Source of the DNA: Clostridia bacterium
Lineage (GTDB): Bacteria; Bacillota; Clostridia; Oscillospirales; Acutalibacteraceae
DNA: 64,000 nt
NCBI GenBank assembly: GCA_017516965.1
Contig: JAFXAP010000001.1
Coordinates: 1 to 64,000, forward strand
Reading direction: 5' to 3'
The position numbers were made by a program, and so were the translations under genes. Each line of letters starts with the position of its first letter. Positions within the stretch are counted from its first letter, which is position 1. The notes beneath the pieces are model-generated. The model saw only the letters and a list, made by a program, of their open reading frames with translations, ran no database searches and was not told the origin of the DNA. Below, one piece after another: positions 35,263 to 43,465 of this stretch.

Positions 35263-35370
35263 ACTCTTAACTCTTCACTTTTCACTCTTCTCTAACGAAA
35301 CTTGTCGATTAGGTAATAAGTAATAGTGAATAGTGAAGAAATTTCGGTGTGCCTTCGGCACGAATTATAA
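35263..35370. repeat. Palindromic intergenic element D
   Basis: A left arm of short pyrimidine runs (CTCTTAACTCTTCACTTTTC) faces a right arm with AGTGAATAGTGAAG, giving an imperfect outer stem. It is followed by TTTCGGTG and the hairpin GTGCC-TTC-GGCAC, then ATTATA. TTTCGGTGT, a hairpin and ATTATA recur in the element at 48422-48537, so the two are related. Confidence 0.5.
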
Positions 35371-35381
35371 AATCTGTAGGG

Positions 35382-35482
35382 GTTCAAACACATAGCCTAA
35401 AAACTTAAAGTGCATCGAATTTGTACACCCTTTCCAATTAAAAAGGAGTGGTATCGCAAGATACTGCCCCTTTTTAATTTTT
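35382..35482 (+). repeat. Intergenic repeat unit, copy 2, with its terminator hairpin
   Basis: GTTCAAAC at 35382, CATC at 35413 (offset 31), CCTTTCC at 35429 (16 further), then a 20-bp imperfect stem (AATTAAAAAGG... GCAA ...CCTTTTTAATT) at 35436-35479 with a T-rich tail. Same landmarks as copies at 5189 and 36533. Confidence 0.6.
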
Positions 35483-35496
35483 CTATTTAACGAAGG

Positions 35497-35625
35497 GATT
35501 TGAACAAGGAGGGAGCAACATTTATGTTGCGGAAGAAAACAGTACAATGTACTGTTTTCGCCGACGTGGGCAAGCCACGAAAGTGGCGCAATAGGCACAT
35601 TTCGCCGGAAAATTTCCTTCTTTTT
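35497..35625. repeat. Cluster of short hairpins downstream of repeat copy 2
   Basis: GCAAC-ATTTAT-GTTGC, AAAACAGTAC-AAT-GTACTGTTTT and CGTGG-GCAAG-CCACG lie in close succession. No coding frame with a start signal was found. The rest of the 35220-35698 gap is AT-rich and contains a possible TATAAT for the next gene. Confidence 0.45.
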
Positions 35626-35698
35626 TAATCATTGAATTTAAATTATATACGTGATATAATTTAAATATAAATTAATTAATTATTAAAGGGTATTATAA

Positions 35699-36469
35699 AT
35701 GAAAAAGAAGAAAACAAAAGTTCAAAAAGCTCAAATTAGAGGCATTCTCATATCTATTCCTACTGTTTTGTCTTACCTAATTTTTGTGATAAGTGGTAAT
35801 GAGTTTTTCTCCATAATAACAAAGGTGTTTTTGATCCTTTTGCTGCTTTCTATTGTAAACTTATATATAGAGAAGACAATTTATATAAATAGTTGTGATT
35901 TTAAAAAAGTGGAAAAAATTCAAACTGAGAACGGTTGTTTTAAAGCAGCAAAGACTCTAGATACTATCAAAGGAATTGTATTACACAGTATAAAAGGTAC
36001 TGACTTAAAAAATTATATAGATTTTAATGCGGAATTAGGTTATTCCTCCGATCATTGGAATACAAAAAGCAATACGAAAATGCCACATTATTTTATAGGT
36101 TACAATAAAAACAAAGAAATCATTATTATAAATACCCTATCACACTCGCATTCAAGTTTTTTGTGTGGCAAGGGCGAAAAGGGAAGTTATGATTTATCAC
36201 CTAATGGTCATTTGCAAGTCATGATTTGTGAGCCCGAAGAAAATGATGAAGAATATTTTGATAAAGCTGTATTTACTGCTGCACTTCAACATTGCACCGT
36301 TTTATGTAAAACTCTTCATTTATCTCCAGAACAAATAGTTAGTGATAAAGAGGCATTCGAAAAAGGTTTTGCCGCAGATTTTAGTTCTTTAGATTCTTGG
36401 TTAACTTCTAACAATAAAACTATGGACGATTTTCGCTTTGCTGTAAAAAACAGGCTTAAAGGCAGATAA
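35699..36469 (+). CDS. Degenerate N-acetylmuramoyl-alanine amidase-like membrane protein
   Basis: 256 residues. Two N-terminal hydrophobic helices (about 13-33 and 36-56) anchor it. The rest follows the Amidase_2/PGRP fold as seen in phage-type autolysins: IVLHSIKGTD, PHYFIGYNKNKEIIII, SFLCGKGEKGSYDLSPNGHLQVMICEPEENDEEYF, TVLCKTLHLSPEQ and the closing SLDSWL region. In active members the segment after LSPEQIV carries CHxEG...NHxD...HWF with zinc ligands; here it reads SDKEAFEKGFAADFSSLDSW, so those His/Cys positions are lost. Only the first His remains. It is probably a catalytically dead relative, perhaps a binder or inhibitor. AT-rich, flanked by repeat copies 2 and 3. Confidence 0.65.
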   Translation: MKKKKTKVQKAQIRGILISIPTVLSYLIFVISGNEFFSIITKVFLILLLLSIVNLYIEKTIYINSCDFKKVEKIQTENGCFKAAKTLDTIKGIVLHSIKGTDLKNYIDFNAELGYSSDHWNTKSNTKMPHYFIGYNKNKEIIIINTLSHSHSSFLCGKGEKGSYDLSPNGHLQVMICEPEENDEEYFDKAVFTAALQHCTVLCKTLHLSPEQIVSDKEAFEKGFAADFSSLDSWLTSNNKTMDDFRFAVKNRLKGR

Positions 36470-36532
36470 GTCAAGTTATCTTTTATTATTAGAACAATCA
36501 TATACTCGTCCCTCTAATCGCACGATTATAAA

Positions 36533-36621
36533 GTTCAAACATATACCCTTTAATTATTAAAAGACATCTAATTTGTTTGGCTCTTCCAAGAAAAAAGCAT
36601 CGACTTTGTCGGTGCTTTTTT
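36533..36621 (+). repeat. Intergenic repeat unit, copy 3, with its terminator hairpin
   Basis: GTTCAAAC at 36533, CATC at 36565 (offset 32), CTCTTCC at 36581 (16 further), then AAGAAAAAA and the stem GCATCGAC-TTT-GTCGGTGC (36597-36615) with six T. With copy 2 it brackets the amidase-like gene. Confidence 0.6.
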
Positions 36622-36624
36622 CAA

Positions 36625-36811
36625 TGAAATTCGCCTTGCGGCGAGTGAAATCGCTTTGCGGTGAAATACGCTTTCGCGTATGAAATATTTGGCTTACGCC
36701 AAATATTTTGGAGGCGAATTTAATTTCACTTTTTGCGTTAGCAAAAAATTTCATCCAAAACTTGTTTTGGATTTCATCGTGAGCGTTAGTGAAACGATTT
36801 CATTTCAAATG
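36625..36811. repeat. Hairpin-chain element A
   Basis: Successive hairpins TCGCC-TTGC-GGCGA, CGC-TTT-GCG, TACGC-TTTC-GCGTA, ATATTTGGC-TTAC-GCCAAATAT, then TTTTTGC-GTTA-GCAAAAA, CCAAAA-CTTG-TTTTGG and a decayed CGT...ACG one. In the left half they are joined by (G)TGAAAT, in the right half by its reverse complement ATTTCA(T/C). AATTCGCC at the start pairs with GGCGAATT at 36713-36720. No gene is present. Confidence 0.65.
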
Positions 36812-36818
36812 AATAGGA

Positions 36819-36840
36819 GTTCAAACACCTTCCCTTTATT
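36819..36840 (+). repeat. Truncated fourth copy of the intergenic unit
   Basis: AGGAGTTCAAAC followed by CCCTTTATTAT matches the left end of copies 1 and 3, but no CATC or hairpin follows. It lies between element A and the glycosidase promoter. Confidence 0.4.
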
Positions 36841-36891
36841 ATACCAATAACTTTTTAGGTCTAAAACCACCAATTTTGACCTCTTTTCAAA

Positions 36892-36920
36892 TTGACAAAT
36901 ACCATATATCGTTATATAAT
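36892..36920 (+). promoter_or_regulatory. SigA promoter of the GH127-type gene
   Basis: TTGACA (36892-36897), 17 nt, TATAAT (36915-36920). Confidence 0.8.
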
Positions 36921-36959
36921 TTAATTAGCAAATATTTGCAAGGATTGGAGAATATAACC

Positions 36960-38906
36960 ATGAACTACAAAGTAAATTATAAAGTCCCCAATATTATGGA
37001 CACCGCACCCCTTGGCTCTTGTTTTTTAGAGGGTGAAATCGGTGCGCGTTTTGACCGCTTTATACTTGAACGTGTCAGCGGTAAATTTGCTCTTGAGGAA
37101 ATTTTGCGCGAAGCAGAAGACTTTTTCAAAACTCAGTATGACGACATTTACACCTTCGGTTATTGGAGAAGTGAGTTCTGGGGCAAACTTATGCTCAGCG
37201 CTGTAAGATGTTGTCAGTATAAAAATGATAATGTTTTAAAGGAAGAACTTCGCAAATCTTGTTACAAAATGTTATCATTCCAAAGAGAAGACGGTTATCT
37301 CTCTACATACAGAAATTCAGACAACCTCTACCCCGTTGACGTAGTAAAATCTGCCCTTTACTCAGGTTGGGAGGCAAACTACTGCTGGAACGTTTGGGGT
37401 ATGAAATACACCCTTTGGGCGCTTATAGAAGCATATGAATATATGCAGGATGAAAAAATCCTTACAGGCGCTACCAAACTTGCCGATTGGATTGTTAGCA
37501 AATTTGCAGCAGACGGCACACGCGTTAAAGACAGCGGCGTTATGGACGGTATGCCCTCAAGCTCTATCTTAAAGCCAATGCTTGTTCTTTATCGCATTAC
37601 AGGCGATGAAAAATACCTTCAGTTTGGTAAAGATATTGCAAAAGAATGGTCACGTGACGATAACGAAAGACCAAATCTTTTAAACAATGCCCTTTCAGGC
37701 GAAGCCGTTGCCGATTGGTATGGACTATCTGCCAAAAAACTTAACGAAGGTCACGACCTCGGTAGCGACTGGGTTCCAAAAGCATATGAAATGACAAGTT
37801 GCTTTGACGGTATAATCGAGCTTTATCGCATCACAGGTGACGAAAAACTGCTTAACGCATCAAAAGCGTTTTATGAAATGCTTCTTAAATACGAAAGCAA
37901 CATTTTAGGCTCGGTTGGCTATTGTGAAAGATATCAAAATGCGGCATCTTATGCCGACAGCGCTACCGAAATTTGCGACGTACTCCACTGGATGCGCTTG
38001 TGTTACGAGTTGTTCAGACTTACAGGCGAAGCAAAATATATGCAGTCCTTTGAAAAGGCTTTTGTCAACGCATATATGGCAGGCGTTTATGAAGACGGTA
38101 AAATGAGTGCCTTCTTTGTGCGTAGCGCCGGTCGTCATTATAGAGCGCAACCTCAGTGCGAGACTATGTACCAGCATTGTTGCCTTAACAACGTAGGTCG
38201 CGGACTTGCAAATGCTGCCGAAAGTTGCGTTACCAAGAGTGATACAGGCTACTTTGTAAATATGTTTACACAAAGTTACGTGCGCTTTGGTGATACCGAC
38301 ATACGTGTTGGCGCCGGATACTTTGACAGTGGTTGGGTTGGCATTGCAGTAAGAAATCCCGAAAAGGGCAAAAAACTTTACCTTAGAATTCCTGAATGGA
38401 GCAAAAATACCAAAATTCGCATAGGTCTTGGTGACGAGGTTGTAGTACCCGTTTGCGGTGATTACTACGAGGTTGAACTAAACGAAGATACCACAATTAT
38501 GAAAATTCGTTTTGATATGACCACCGAGGTTATAAACTGCGATTGGGAGCCGATTCCCGATGATGATTATCATAGCTTCCGTTGGGGTGACGGCACATTT
38601 GGTCTTTGCAATAAAGATATGATGCTTAAATGCTCTAAAATTGTTTTGCGCCGCGGCCCTGTAATTCTTGCGCGCAGTAAAAAGTTTGGCGCTACCGAAG
38701 AAGATATGTTCTCCCTCGATACACTTTACGGCAAAAAAATTGATAGCATTATAGCGCGTCCAATTATAAATAACATAGGCGTTTTGGTCACCCTTAGAGT
38801 TCACATTACGGTTGACAACGAAGTAAAAGAATATGTTTTGTGCGACTTTGCATCGGCAGCAAACCTTGATACAAACGACCCAAAATACTTCTCAATTTAT
38901 CTTTAA
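36960..38906 (+). CDS. Glycoside hydrolase, GH127-like (beta-L-arabinofuranosidase fold)
   Basis: 648 residues from the ATG at 36960, with TTGGAG upstream; no signal peptide, so cytoplasmic. An (alpha/alpha)6-barrel is indicated by spaced helices with REDGYLSTY, WNVWGMKYTLWALIEAYEY and LADWIVSKF, then CERYQNAASYADSATEICDVLHWM (acidic catalytic region) and YQHCCLNNVGRGLA, the vicinal Cys motif that binds zinc and supplies the nucleophile in GH127. A beta-sandwich C-terminus follows. It probably releases beta-L-arabinofuranose or a related sugar from imported plant oligosaccharides. Related families such as GH146 share this layout. Confidence 0.82.
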   Translation: MNYKVNYKVPNIMDTAPLGSCFLEGEIGARFDRFILERVSGKFALEEILREAEDFFKTQYDDIYTFGYWRSEFWGKLMLSAVRCCQYKNDNVLKEELRKSCYKMLSFQREDGYLSTYRNSDNLYPVDVVKSALYSGWEANYCWNVWGMKYTLWALIEAYEYMQDEKILTGATKLADWIVSKFAADGTRVKDSGVMDGMPSSSILKPMLVLYRITGDEKYLQFGKDIAKEWSRDDNERPNLLNNALSGEAVADWYGLSAKKLNEGHDLGSDWVPKAYEMTSCFDGIIELYRITGDEKLLNASKAFYEMLLKYESNILGSVGYCERYQNAASYADSATEICDVLHWMRLCYELFRLTGEAKYMQSFEKAFVNAYMAGVYEDGKMSAFFVRSAGRHYRAQPQCETMYQHCCLNNVGRGLANAAESCVTKSDTGYFVNMFTQSYVRFGDTDIRVGAGYFDSGWVGIAVRNPEKGKKLYLRIPEWSKNTKIRIGLGDEVVVPVCGDYYEVELNEDTTIMKIRFDMTTEVINCDWEPIPDDDYHSFRWGDGTFGLCNKDMMLKCSKIVLRRGPVILARSKKFGATEEDMFSLDTLYGKKIDSIIARPIINNIGVLVTLRVHITVDNEVKEYVLCDFASAANLDTNDPKYFSIYL

Positions 38907-38960
38907 GTAAATAAAAAGAACAGTGCATAGGCGTTGTACCCGTAAGGATACAACGCCAGT

Positions 38961-39130
38961 TTTATTCGCCTTTGGCGAGTTATATTGCTTTGCAGTTATA
39001 TTCGGCTACTGCCGAGTGATATTGCCTTCGGCAGTTTATTGGCGAATAAAATATCACTAAAACCGAAAGGTTTTAATATCACTTTGCCGATAGGCAAAAT
39101 AACACTGTGAGACCTGTCTCACAATATCAC
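38961..39130. repeat. Hairpin-chain element B
   Basis: Hairpins TCGCC-TTT-GGCGA, TGC-TTT-GCA, TCGGC-TACT-GCCGA and TGCC-TTC-GGCA are joined by GTTATAT or GTGATAT; after a central GGCGAATAAA the joints become ATATCAC and the hairpins AAAACC-GAAA-GGTTTT, TTTGCC-GATA-GGCAAA and TGTGAGA-CCTG-TCTCACA. The plan is that of element A, with a different spacer and different stems. Confidence 0.65.
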
Positions 39131-39155
39131 TATTAAAATATTTTTTGATACAGTA

Positions 39156-39188
39156 AAACGGATGTGCAGAAATTCTGCACATCCGTTT
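39156..39188. repeat. Perfect 33-bp palindrome
   Basis: Two 16-bp arms (AAACGGATGTGCAGAA and its complement) around one A. It may act as a terminator, best on the minus strand where TTTTAC follows, or as a protein-binding palindrome. Confidence 0.7.
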
Positions 39189-39214
39189 AATATTTGTCTT
39201 ACACCGTAACAAGC

Positions 39215-39335
39215 AGGACATTTTGGCGCCCAAATATCACTTGTTAGGAGAACCTAAAACCCTTAATCTATCTAAACTGATAGCAGCCTGTGGGGCAGCA
39301 CATTGGTCGATGAGAATAATTTTAAAAACTGTCCT
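39215..39335. other. Possible structured RNA or decayed element, strand unknown
   Basis: AGGACATTTT (39215) pairs with AAAAACTGTCCT (ends 39335), enclosing the hairpin TTAGG-AGAA-CCTAA (39244-39257) and a CCTGTG / CACATTGG stem near 39287-39307. No coding frame with a start signal. I could not assign it to a known RNA class; a resemblance to the 3' part of 6S RNA (AGCCTGTGGGGCAGC) is too weak to name it. Confidence 0.25.
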
Positions 39336-39369
39336 TAACTGTACAACGCCTAGGCACTGTTCTTTTTGT

Positions 39370-39927
39370 TTATTCATACCACGGAAGTTCTACAACTGTT
39401 TTAGGGTGAGCCACAGCATTTATAAATTTATCAAAAATATCTGTGGTCTTTATTTTCATACTTGTGGTGTTAACACACGGGTGGCAACCGATATATTCAT
39501 CATTTAAAATATCTTTATCTACAAGCAGTCGAACAACCCTGTCCTTATCATTCATAAGACCTAACACACTTACCGAACCGGGAGTTATGTCAAGAAAATT
39601 TTGCATAGCGTCACTATCTGCAAAAGAAAGCCTTGCCGAATTTATTTGAGCCGTGAGGTCCTTTGTTTTAAAAGGTTTGTTTGCCGGCATCATAAGCAGA
39701 TAAAAGGCTGTCTTTTGGCGATTACACAAAAACAAATTCTTACATATAGTGCAACCTAAAACCCCGTCTATAGCCTCGCAGGCTTCCATTGTGTCAGCCG
39801 CCATATCACGATGGTCTACGTGATAATATTTAATATCAAGTCTGTCTAAAAACTCATAGCAACGAATTTCTTTTTCAAGCCTTCCGTCAGTTTCTTGCGG
39901 TCTTCCCTCTTTAAGTTCCAAATTCAT
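39370..39927 (-). CDS. YbaK/ProX-type aminoacyl-tRNA deacylase
   Basis: 185 residues from the ATG at 39927, preceded by AAAGGGTG. The YbaK fold shows CKNLFLCNRQKTAFYLLMMP (with the conserved Lys), a SFADSDAMQNFLDITPGSVSVLGLMND block and IGCHPCVNTTSMKI. Its length and GxxP/HPC motifs fit the stand-alone prolyl-tRNA editing protein ProX, which hydrolyses Ala-tRNA-Pro. It starts 13 nt after addA in the same direction. Confidence 0.88.
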   Translation of the reverse strand: MNLELKEGRPQETDGRLEKEIRCYEFLDRLDIKYYHVDHRDMAADTMEACEAIDGVLGCTICKNLFLCNRQKTAFYLLMMPANKPFKTKDLTAQINSARLSFADSDAMQNFLDITPGSVSVLGLMNDKDRVVRLLVDKDILNDEYIGCHPCVNTTSMKIKTTDIFDKFINAVAHPKTVVELPWYE

Positions 39928-39940
39928 AACAACACCCTTT

Positions 39941-42900
39941 TTAAAATGAAATACTTTCACCCAGATGGAAAGAGTAAATTATCTTTTCTTTTACTTCTTT
40001 TCCAAAAATCTTTTTTGCCGCTTTAGAATAAATATCTAACTGTTCGCCATAGGTAGATACAAGTTCACTTAAATTATCTACCCTATCGGTCTTAAAGTCA
40101 AGCACTACCACACCGTCATCCTCTACAAAGCAAAGGTCGATAGCGCCCTGAACTATAATGTTAGCGTCACTGGCATCCACACTGCAAGACGGGTCAATAC
40201 TCACAGCCGGCACCTCGGTTAAAAAACGCATCTCGCGGTGAAGTTCATCTGAAGCCATAATGCGCTCAAACAATTTACTTGCAAAAAACTTTTCAATAGC
40301 CGCGAGGTCAGAGCTTGCCGCCTCTTGCTCGGTAATAAACTTCCATTCAATCAACCGTTCAATCTCAGCGTTAACGTCAATAGGCGGTTCAAAATTTATA
40401 AACTGCATAATGTGGTGCATTGCGGTTCCTCGCGCCACGCCTGAAAGGCGGTCACCCAACATAAAGGCAGGTTTTTCACAAAAGGCAAATCTATCGTCCT
40501 CGGCGCTGTGAACAAGTCTTGACACCGAAGCCTTTGCCTGTAATTTGCGAAGTGCTTCATAAGGGTAAACGTAAGCCGCGTTTGACTTTATTTTTTGTGC
40601 AAACTGAGTGTTACAGCCCTCTTGTTTTTCTTGCTTTTCTTCGCTTGTTGCAACATCCTCTTCACAGTCAGAAAAAATAGAAATTTTAAAATCGAAGTCG
40701 AGGTTAACCTTATCTTTATCGGGTTTAGCCTTAACGTCGGCATCAGAATATGCTATAAGTTTTTCACCCATTGGATGCAGCAGCGCAACCGACAGTATCC
40801 AGTCACCCATATTGCGACTGCTTTCTAAAATTTCACGGCTTATTATTGGCTCGCAGTCAGAAAGCGACGCCGCCAATTTGTTAAGCTTGTTGTCCATATT
40901 TTTTGAAGAACACACAAGACAAAGTCGGTCAATCGCACGTGTCGCGGCAACATATAAAAGTCGCAGTTTTTCTTCTGCGGTTTTTGCGCGCGCCGCCTGC
41001 GACATAACCTGATGGCCCAACATCTGCACGTCTCCGCCATACATTTCATCATAATACTTAAAGGCTATACCGCCTTTTTCTGAAAAGAGCACACGGCTTA
41101 TAGAGTCGGCATTGTTAATTTGTGAAGACAAATTTGCCAATATGCACACAGGAAACTGTAACCCTTTTGAGTTATGCATAGACATTATCTTTACAGCCGA
41201 TTCCGCGCCCGAAGTGCTTACTCTGAAACTGGTTTCGGGCAAAGATTGCATATATTTTATAAATCCGTAAATTCCGCCGTTTGTGCTGTCAAAATAACCT
41301 TTTGCAAATTTTATAAGGCTTAAAAGATTAGCGCGCTTTTGTTTGCCACCGTCAAGCGCCGACATTTGATTTAAAATATCGGTTGAATGAAGCAGTTTTG
41401 AAATTAACTTGTCAACCGACAAAACCGCCGCATCACGTCGATATTCAGTAAGTTTTTGTATAAAATGGGTAGTCTTCTTATCGCCGTTTTTGCTATATAA
41501 CACAACTGCCGAATAAAGCGGACCTCGCTTTTGGCAAACCCTTATTTTAGCCATTTCATCAGCAGTAAAGGCAAAAAGCGGTGACATCATTACAGCAAGT
41601 AACTCAACGTCACTTTTAGGATTATCTATTACCTGTAAAAGCGACATAACTGTAGAAATTTCAAAGCTTTCTAAAAAAGCATCTCCACCCAGAGATACGG
41701 GTATGCCATAGCTTGACAGCACCTCGGCAATAACCGCCGCTTTATCTTTAACCTTATCAAGCAGTATTGCAAAATCGCTGTAACGTGCCGCGCGTAAAGA
41801 CTCGCCATCGCTTATAACAGCGCCCTCATTCATTACCGAGATAATATACTGCGCAATTCTCTTTGCTTCGCACTCAAGCAAACTGTCGGCGCTTTCATCA
41901 CCGTATTTATCTACTACCAAAAGTTCAGCCGTTGGCGCATTACTTTCAGGAAAGGCGCCACCCGCATTAAGACGTTCCTCTTCGTTATAAATAATATCGC
42001 CGCATTGACCTGCCATAAGGAAGTGAAAAAAGAAATTTACCGCATCGCATACTCCCTTGCGGCTTCTGAAGTTGTCAGATAATATTATTTTTTTAGAATC
42101 GGTGTCGCTAGACTTTTCAATTGGTATGTAATTATTTTTCTTGTTTAAAAAGTTTTCGGGGTTAGAGCCTCTGAAACCGTAAATACTCTGCTTTACGTCA
42201 CCTACTACAAAAAGTTTTTGCTCACGGTTTGAAAGCACGTAAAAAAGCATATTCTGTAAATCGTTTACATCCTGAAATTCGTCAACCAAAACCTCGTCAT
42301 AACGCTCACAAAGTTCTTTTGCCTCATCACGTATTATAACTTCTCCGCACTTATATTCGCACAGTAAATTTAAAGCTAATTGCTCCATATTGTAAAATGT
42401 AAAAGCATTTTCCTCTTTAAAAGCATCAAAAAGTCTTTGACCATATTTTGTAATGATTTCTGCAAGCAATTTTACAGCAGACGCATTTTGCGATATTTCT
42501 TCCTGCATTTGCTCAAGATTAAGGCTAAACATTTCACACAAACTTTTTAAAATGTCGCTTAACCCTTTTTTATTTTCCTTAACAATACTGGCAAAAGCAT
42601 CGTCTTTGCTACTTGACGGAACGCTTTTTAATGTGGCGCTGTCTAAAGCAACGTAAAATGCATCCCAATCTTTTAAGTCGCACACCTGCTCAAGCTCTAA
42701 AAAAATCTTTTGCGTTTCCTCTGCATACGCTACATATTTGTCGCCGTTTTTTTCGACGTAGCATGCGTTTTCCTGCATTTTCTTTATATAATTTTTAGCA
42801 ACTTCAAATCTGCTTTTTGCAAAATCAAAAGCCATATCATACCAAGCATTACCCTTGCTAAATGGAGTGGTATACGGCAATGAAAGCCCATTTATAAATC

Positions 42901-43465
42901 GCTCTGGGAAAGGTAGTTGCTGACTATAAAGATATATTCGGTTTACAAGTTCGGTCAGGTTCTTTTCGTCATATTCGCAATTGGTAAGCTCCAACAATTT
43001 CACAAAATCTTGTGACGGGGAGTGCAAATATTCCTCAATAAGCTTTGTCATAACTTCATTAACAAGCTTACCCTGAGCCGAACCGTCACTTATTTTAAAA
43101 TCAGGTTCAACACCGCATTTTTCAAAATTTTCGCGTACAAGTTTAATACAAAATGAGTCTATTGTGCAAATATCTGCGCTATTAAGCAAATACTTTTGTT
43201 TTTGCAAAGCGGTGTCATTTGGATTTTTTTGTATCTCTTCATAAAGGCGTTTTTCAATTCGGCTTCGCATTTCAGCCGCGGCGGCATTGGTAAAGGTGAC
43301 AATAAGCAATCGGTCGGCAGTGATACCTGAATTTTTGTCGGTTAACATATTTATAACTCGTTCTACAAGCACCGCCGTTTTACCCGAACCTGCAGCAGCC
43401 GACACAAGAACATTCCCTTTGGTCTCAATCGCCTTTTGCTGTTGCGCTGTAGGCTTAAATGCCAT
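39941..43465 (-). CDS. addA: ATP-dependent helicase/nuclease subunit A
   Basis: 1174 residues from the ATG at 43465, after AGGTGAG. A UvrD-type helicase with Walker A SAAAGSGKTAVL (residues 22-33), TFTNAAAAEMRSRI, VDEFQDVN, and VMSMHNSKGLQFPVCI; the RecB-type nuclease domain at the C-terminus has HxxxQF (MHHIMQFIN), GAIDLCFVEDD and VLDFKTDRV. With AddB it resects double-strand breaks and processes them at Chi-like sites for RecA. It overlaps addB by 11 nt. Confidence 0.96.
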   Translation of the reverse strand: MAFKPTAQQQKAIETKGNVLVSAAAGSGKTAVLVERVINMLTDKNSGITADRLLIVTFTNAAAAEMRSRIEKRLYEEIQKNPNDTALQKQKYLLNSADICTIDSFCIKLVRENFEKCGVEPDFKISDGSAQGKLVNEVMTKLIEEYLHSPSQDFVKLLELTNCEYDEKNLTELVNRIYLYSQQLPFPERFINGLSLPYTTPFSKGNAWYDMAFDFAKSRFEVAKNYIKKMQENACYVEKNGDKYVAYAEETQKIFLELEQVCDLKDWDAFYVALDSATLKSVPSSSKDDAFASIVKENKKGLSDILKSLCEMFSLNLEQMQEEISQNASAVKLLAEIITKYGQRLFDAFKEENAFTFYNMEQLALNLLCEYKCGEVIIRDEAKELCERYDEVLVDEFQDVNDLQNMLFYVLSNREQKLFVVGDVKQSIYGFRGSNPENFLNKKNNYIPIEKSSDTDSKKIILSDNFRSRKGVCDAVNFFFHFLMAGQCGDIIYNEEERLNAGGAFPESNAPTAELLVVDKYGDESADSLLECEAKRIAQYIISVMNEGAVISDGESLRAARYSDFAILLDKVKDKAAVIAEVLSSYGIPVSLGGDAFLESFEISTVMSLLQVIDNPKSDVELLAVMMSPLFAFTADEMAKIRVCQKRGPLYSAVVLYSKNGDKKTTHFIQKLTEYRRDAAVLSVDKLISKLLHSTDILNQMSALDGGKQKRANLLSLIKFAKGYFDSTNGGIYGFIKYMQSLPETSFRVSTSGAESAVKIMSMHNSKGLQFPVCILANLSSQINNADSISRVLFSEKGGIAFKYYDEMYGGDVQMLGHQVMSQAARAKTAEEKLRLLYVAATRAIDRLCLVCSSKNMDNKLNKLAASLSDCEPIISREILESSRNMGDWILSVALLHPMGEKLIAYSDADVKAKPDKDKVNLDFDFKISIFSDCEEDVATSEEKQEKQEGCNTQFAQKIKSNAAYVYPYEALRKLQAKASVSRLVHSAEDDRFAFCEKPAFMLGDRLSGVARGTAMHHIMQFINFEPPIDVNAEIERLIEWKFITEQEAASSDLAAIEKFFASKLFERIMASDELHREMRFLTEVPAVSIDPSCSVDASDANIIVQGAIDLCFVEDDGVVVLDFKTDRVDNLSELVSTYGEQLDIYSKAAKKIFGKEVKEKIIYSFHLGESISF

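Larger units (their letters stand above)
38913..39367. repeat. 27-bp inverted repeats bounding the 38907-39369 gap
   Basis: AAAAAGAACAGTGC continues for 27 bp at 38913-38939 and returns as its reverse complement, one mismatch, at 39341-39367. Both convergent genes end just outside. The outer part resembles a bidirectional terminator (A tract, GC stem, T tract) whose loop now contains about 400 bp. The left arm also has a nearer partner: GGCGTTGTA at 38930 pairs with TACAACGCC at 38949. Confidence 0.65.

Noticed and set aside
35491..35515. tRNA-like T arm (GGGATTTGAAC on the complement side)
   Set aside because: No acceptor, D or anticodon arm can be drawn around it on either strand.
35365..35598. 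Leftward frame of 77 codons downstream of the tRNA
   Set aside because: It reads through repeat copy 2 and several hairpins, has no convincing start signal and resembles similar spurious frames over the other repeat copies.
36625..36811. CRISPR-like array, because a short sequence recurs at intervals
   Set aside because: The recurring part is only 6-7 nt, inverts halfway, and the segments between are self-complementary hairpins, unlike spacers.
39215..39345. 6S RNA
   Set aside because: A short stretch resembles the 3' arm of 6S RNA, but I could not draw the long closing stem with its central bubble, so no name is given.
39223..39507. Rightward frame overlapping the 3' end of the YbaK-type gene
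   Set aside because: No ribosome binding site, and half of it is antisense to a well-supported gene.
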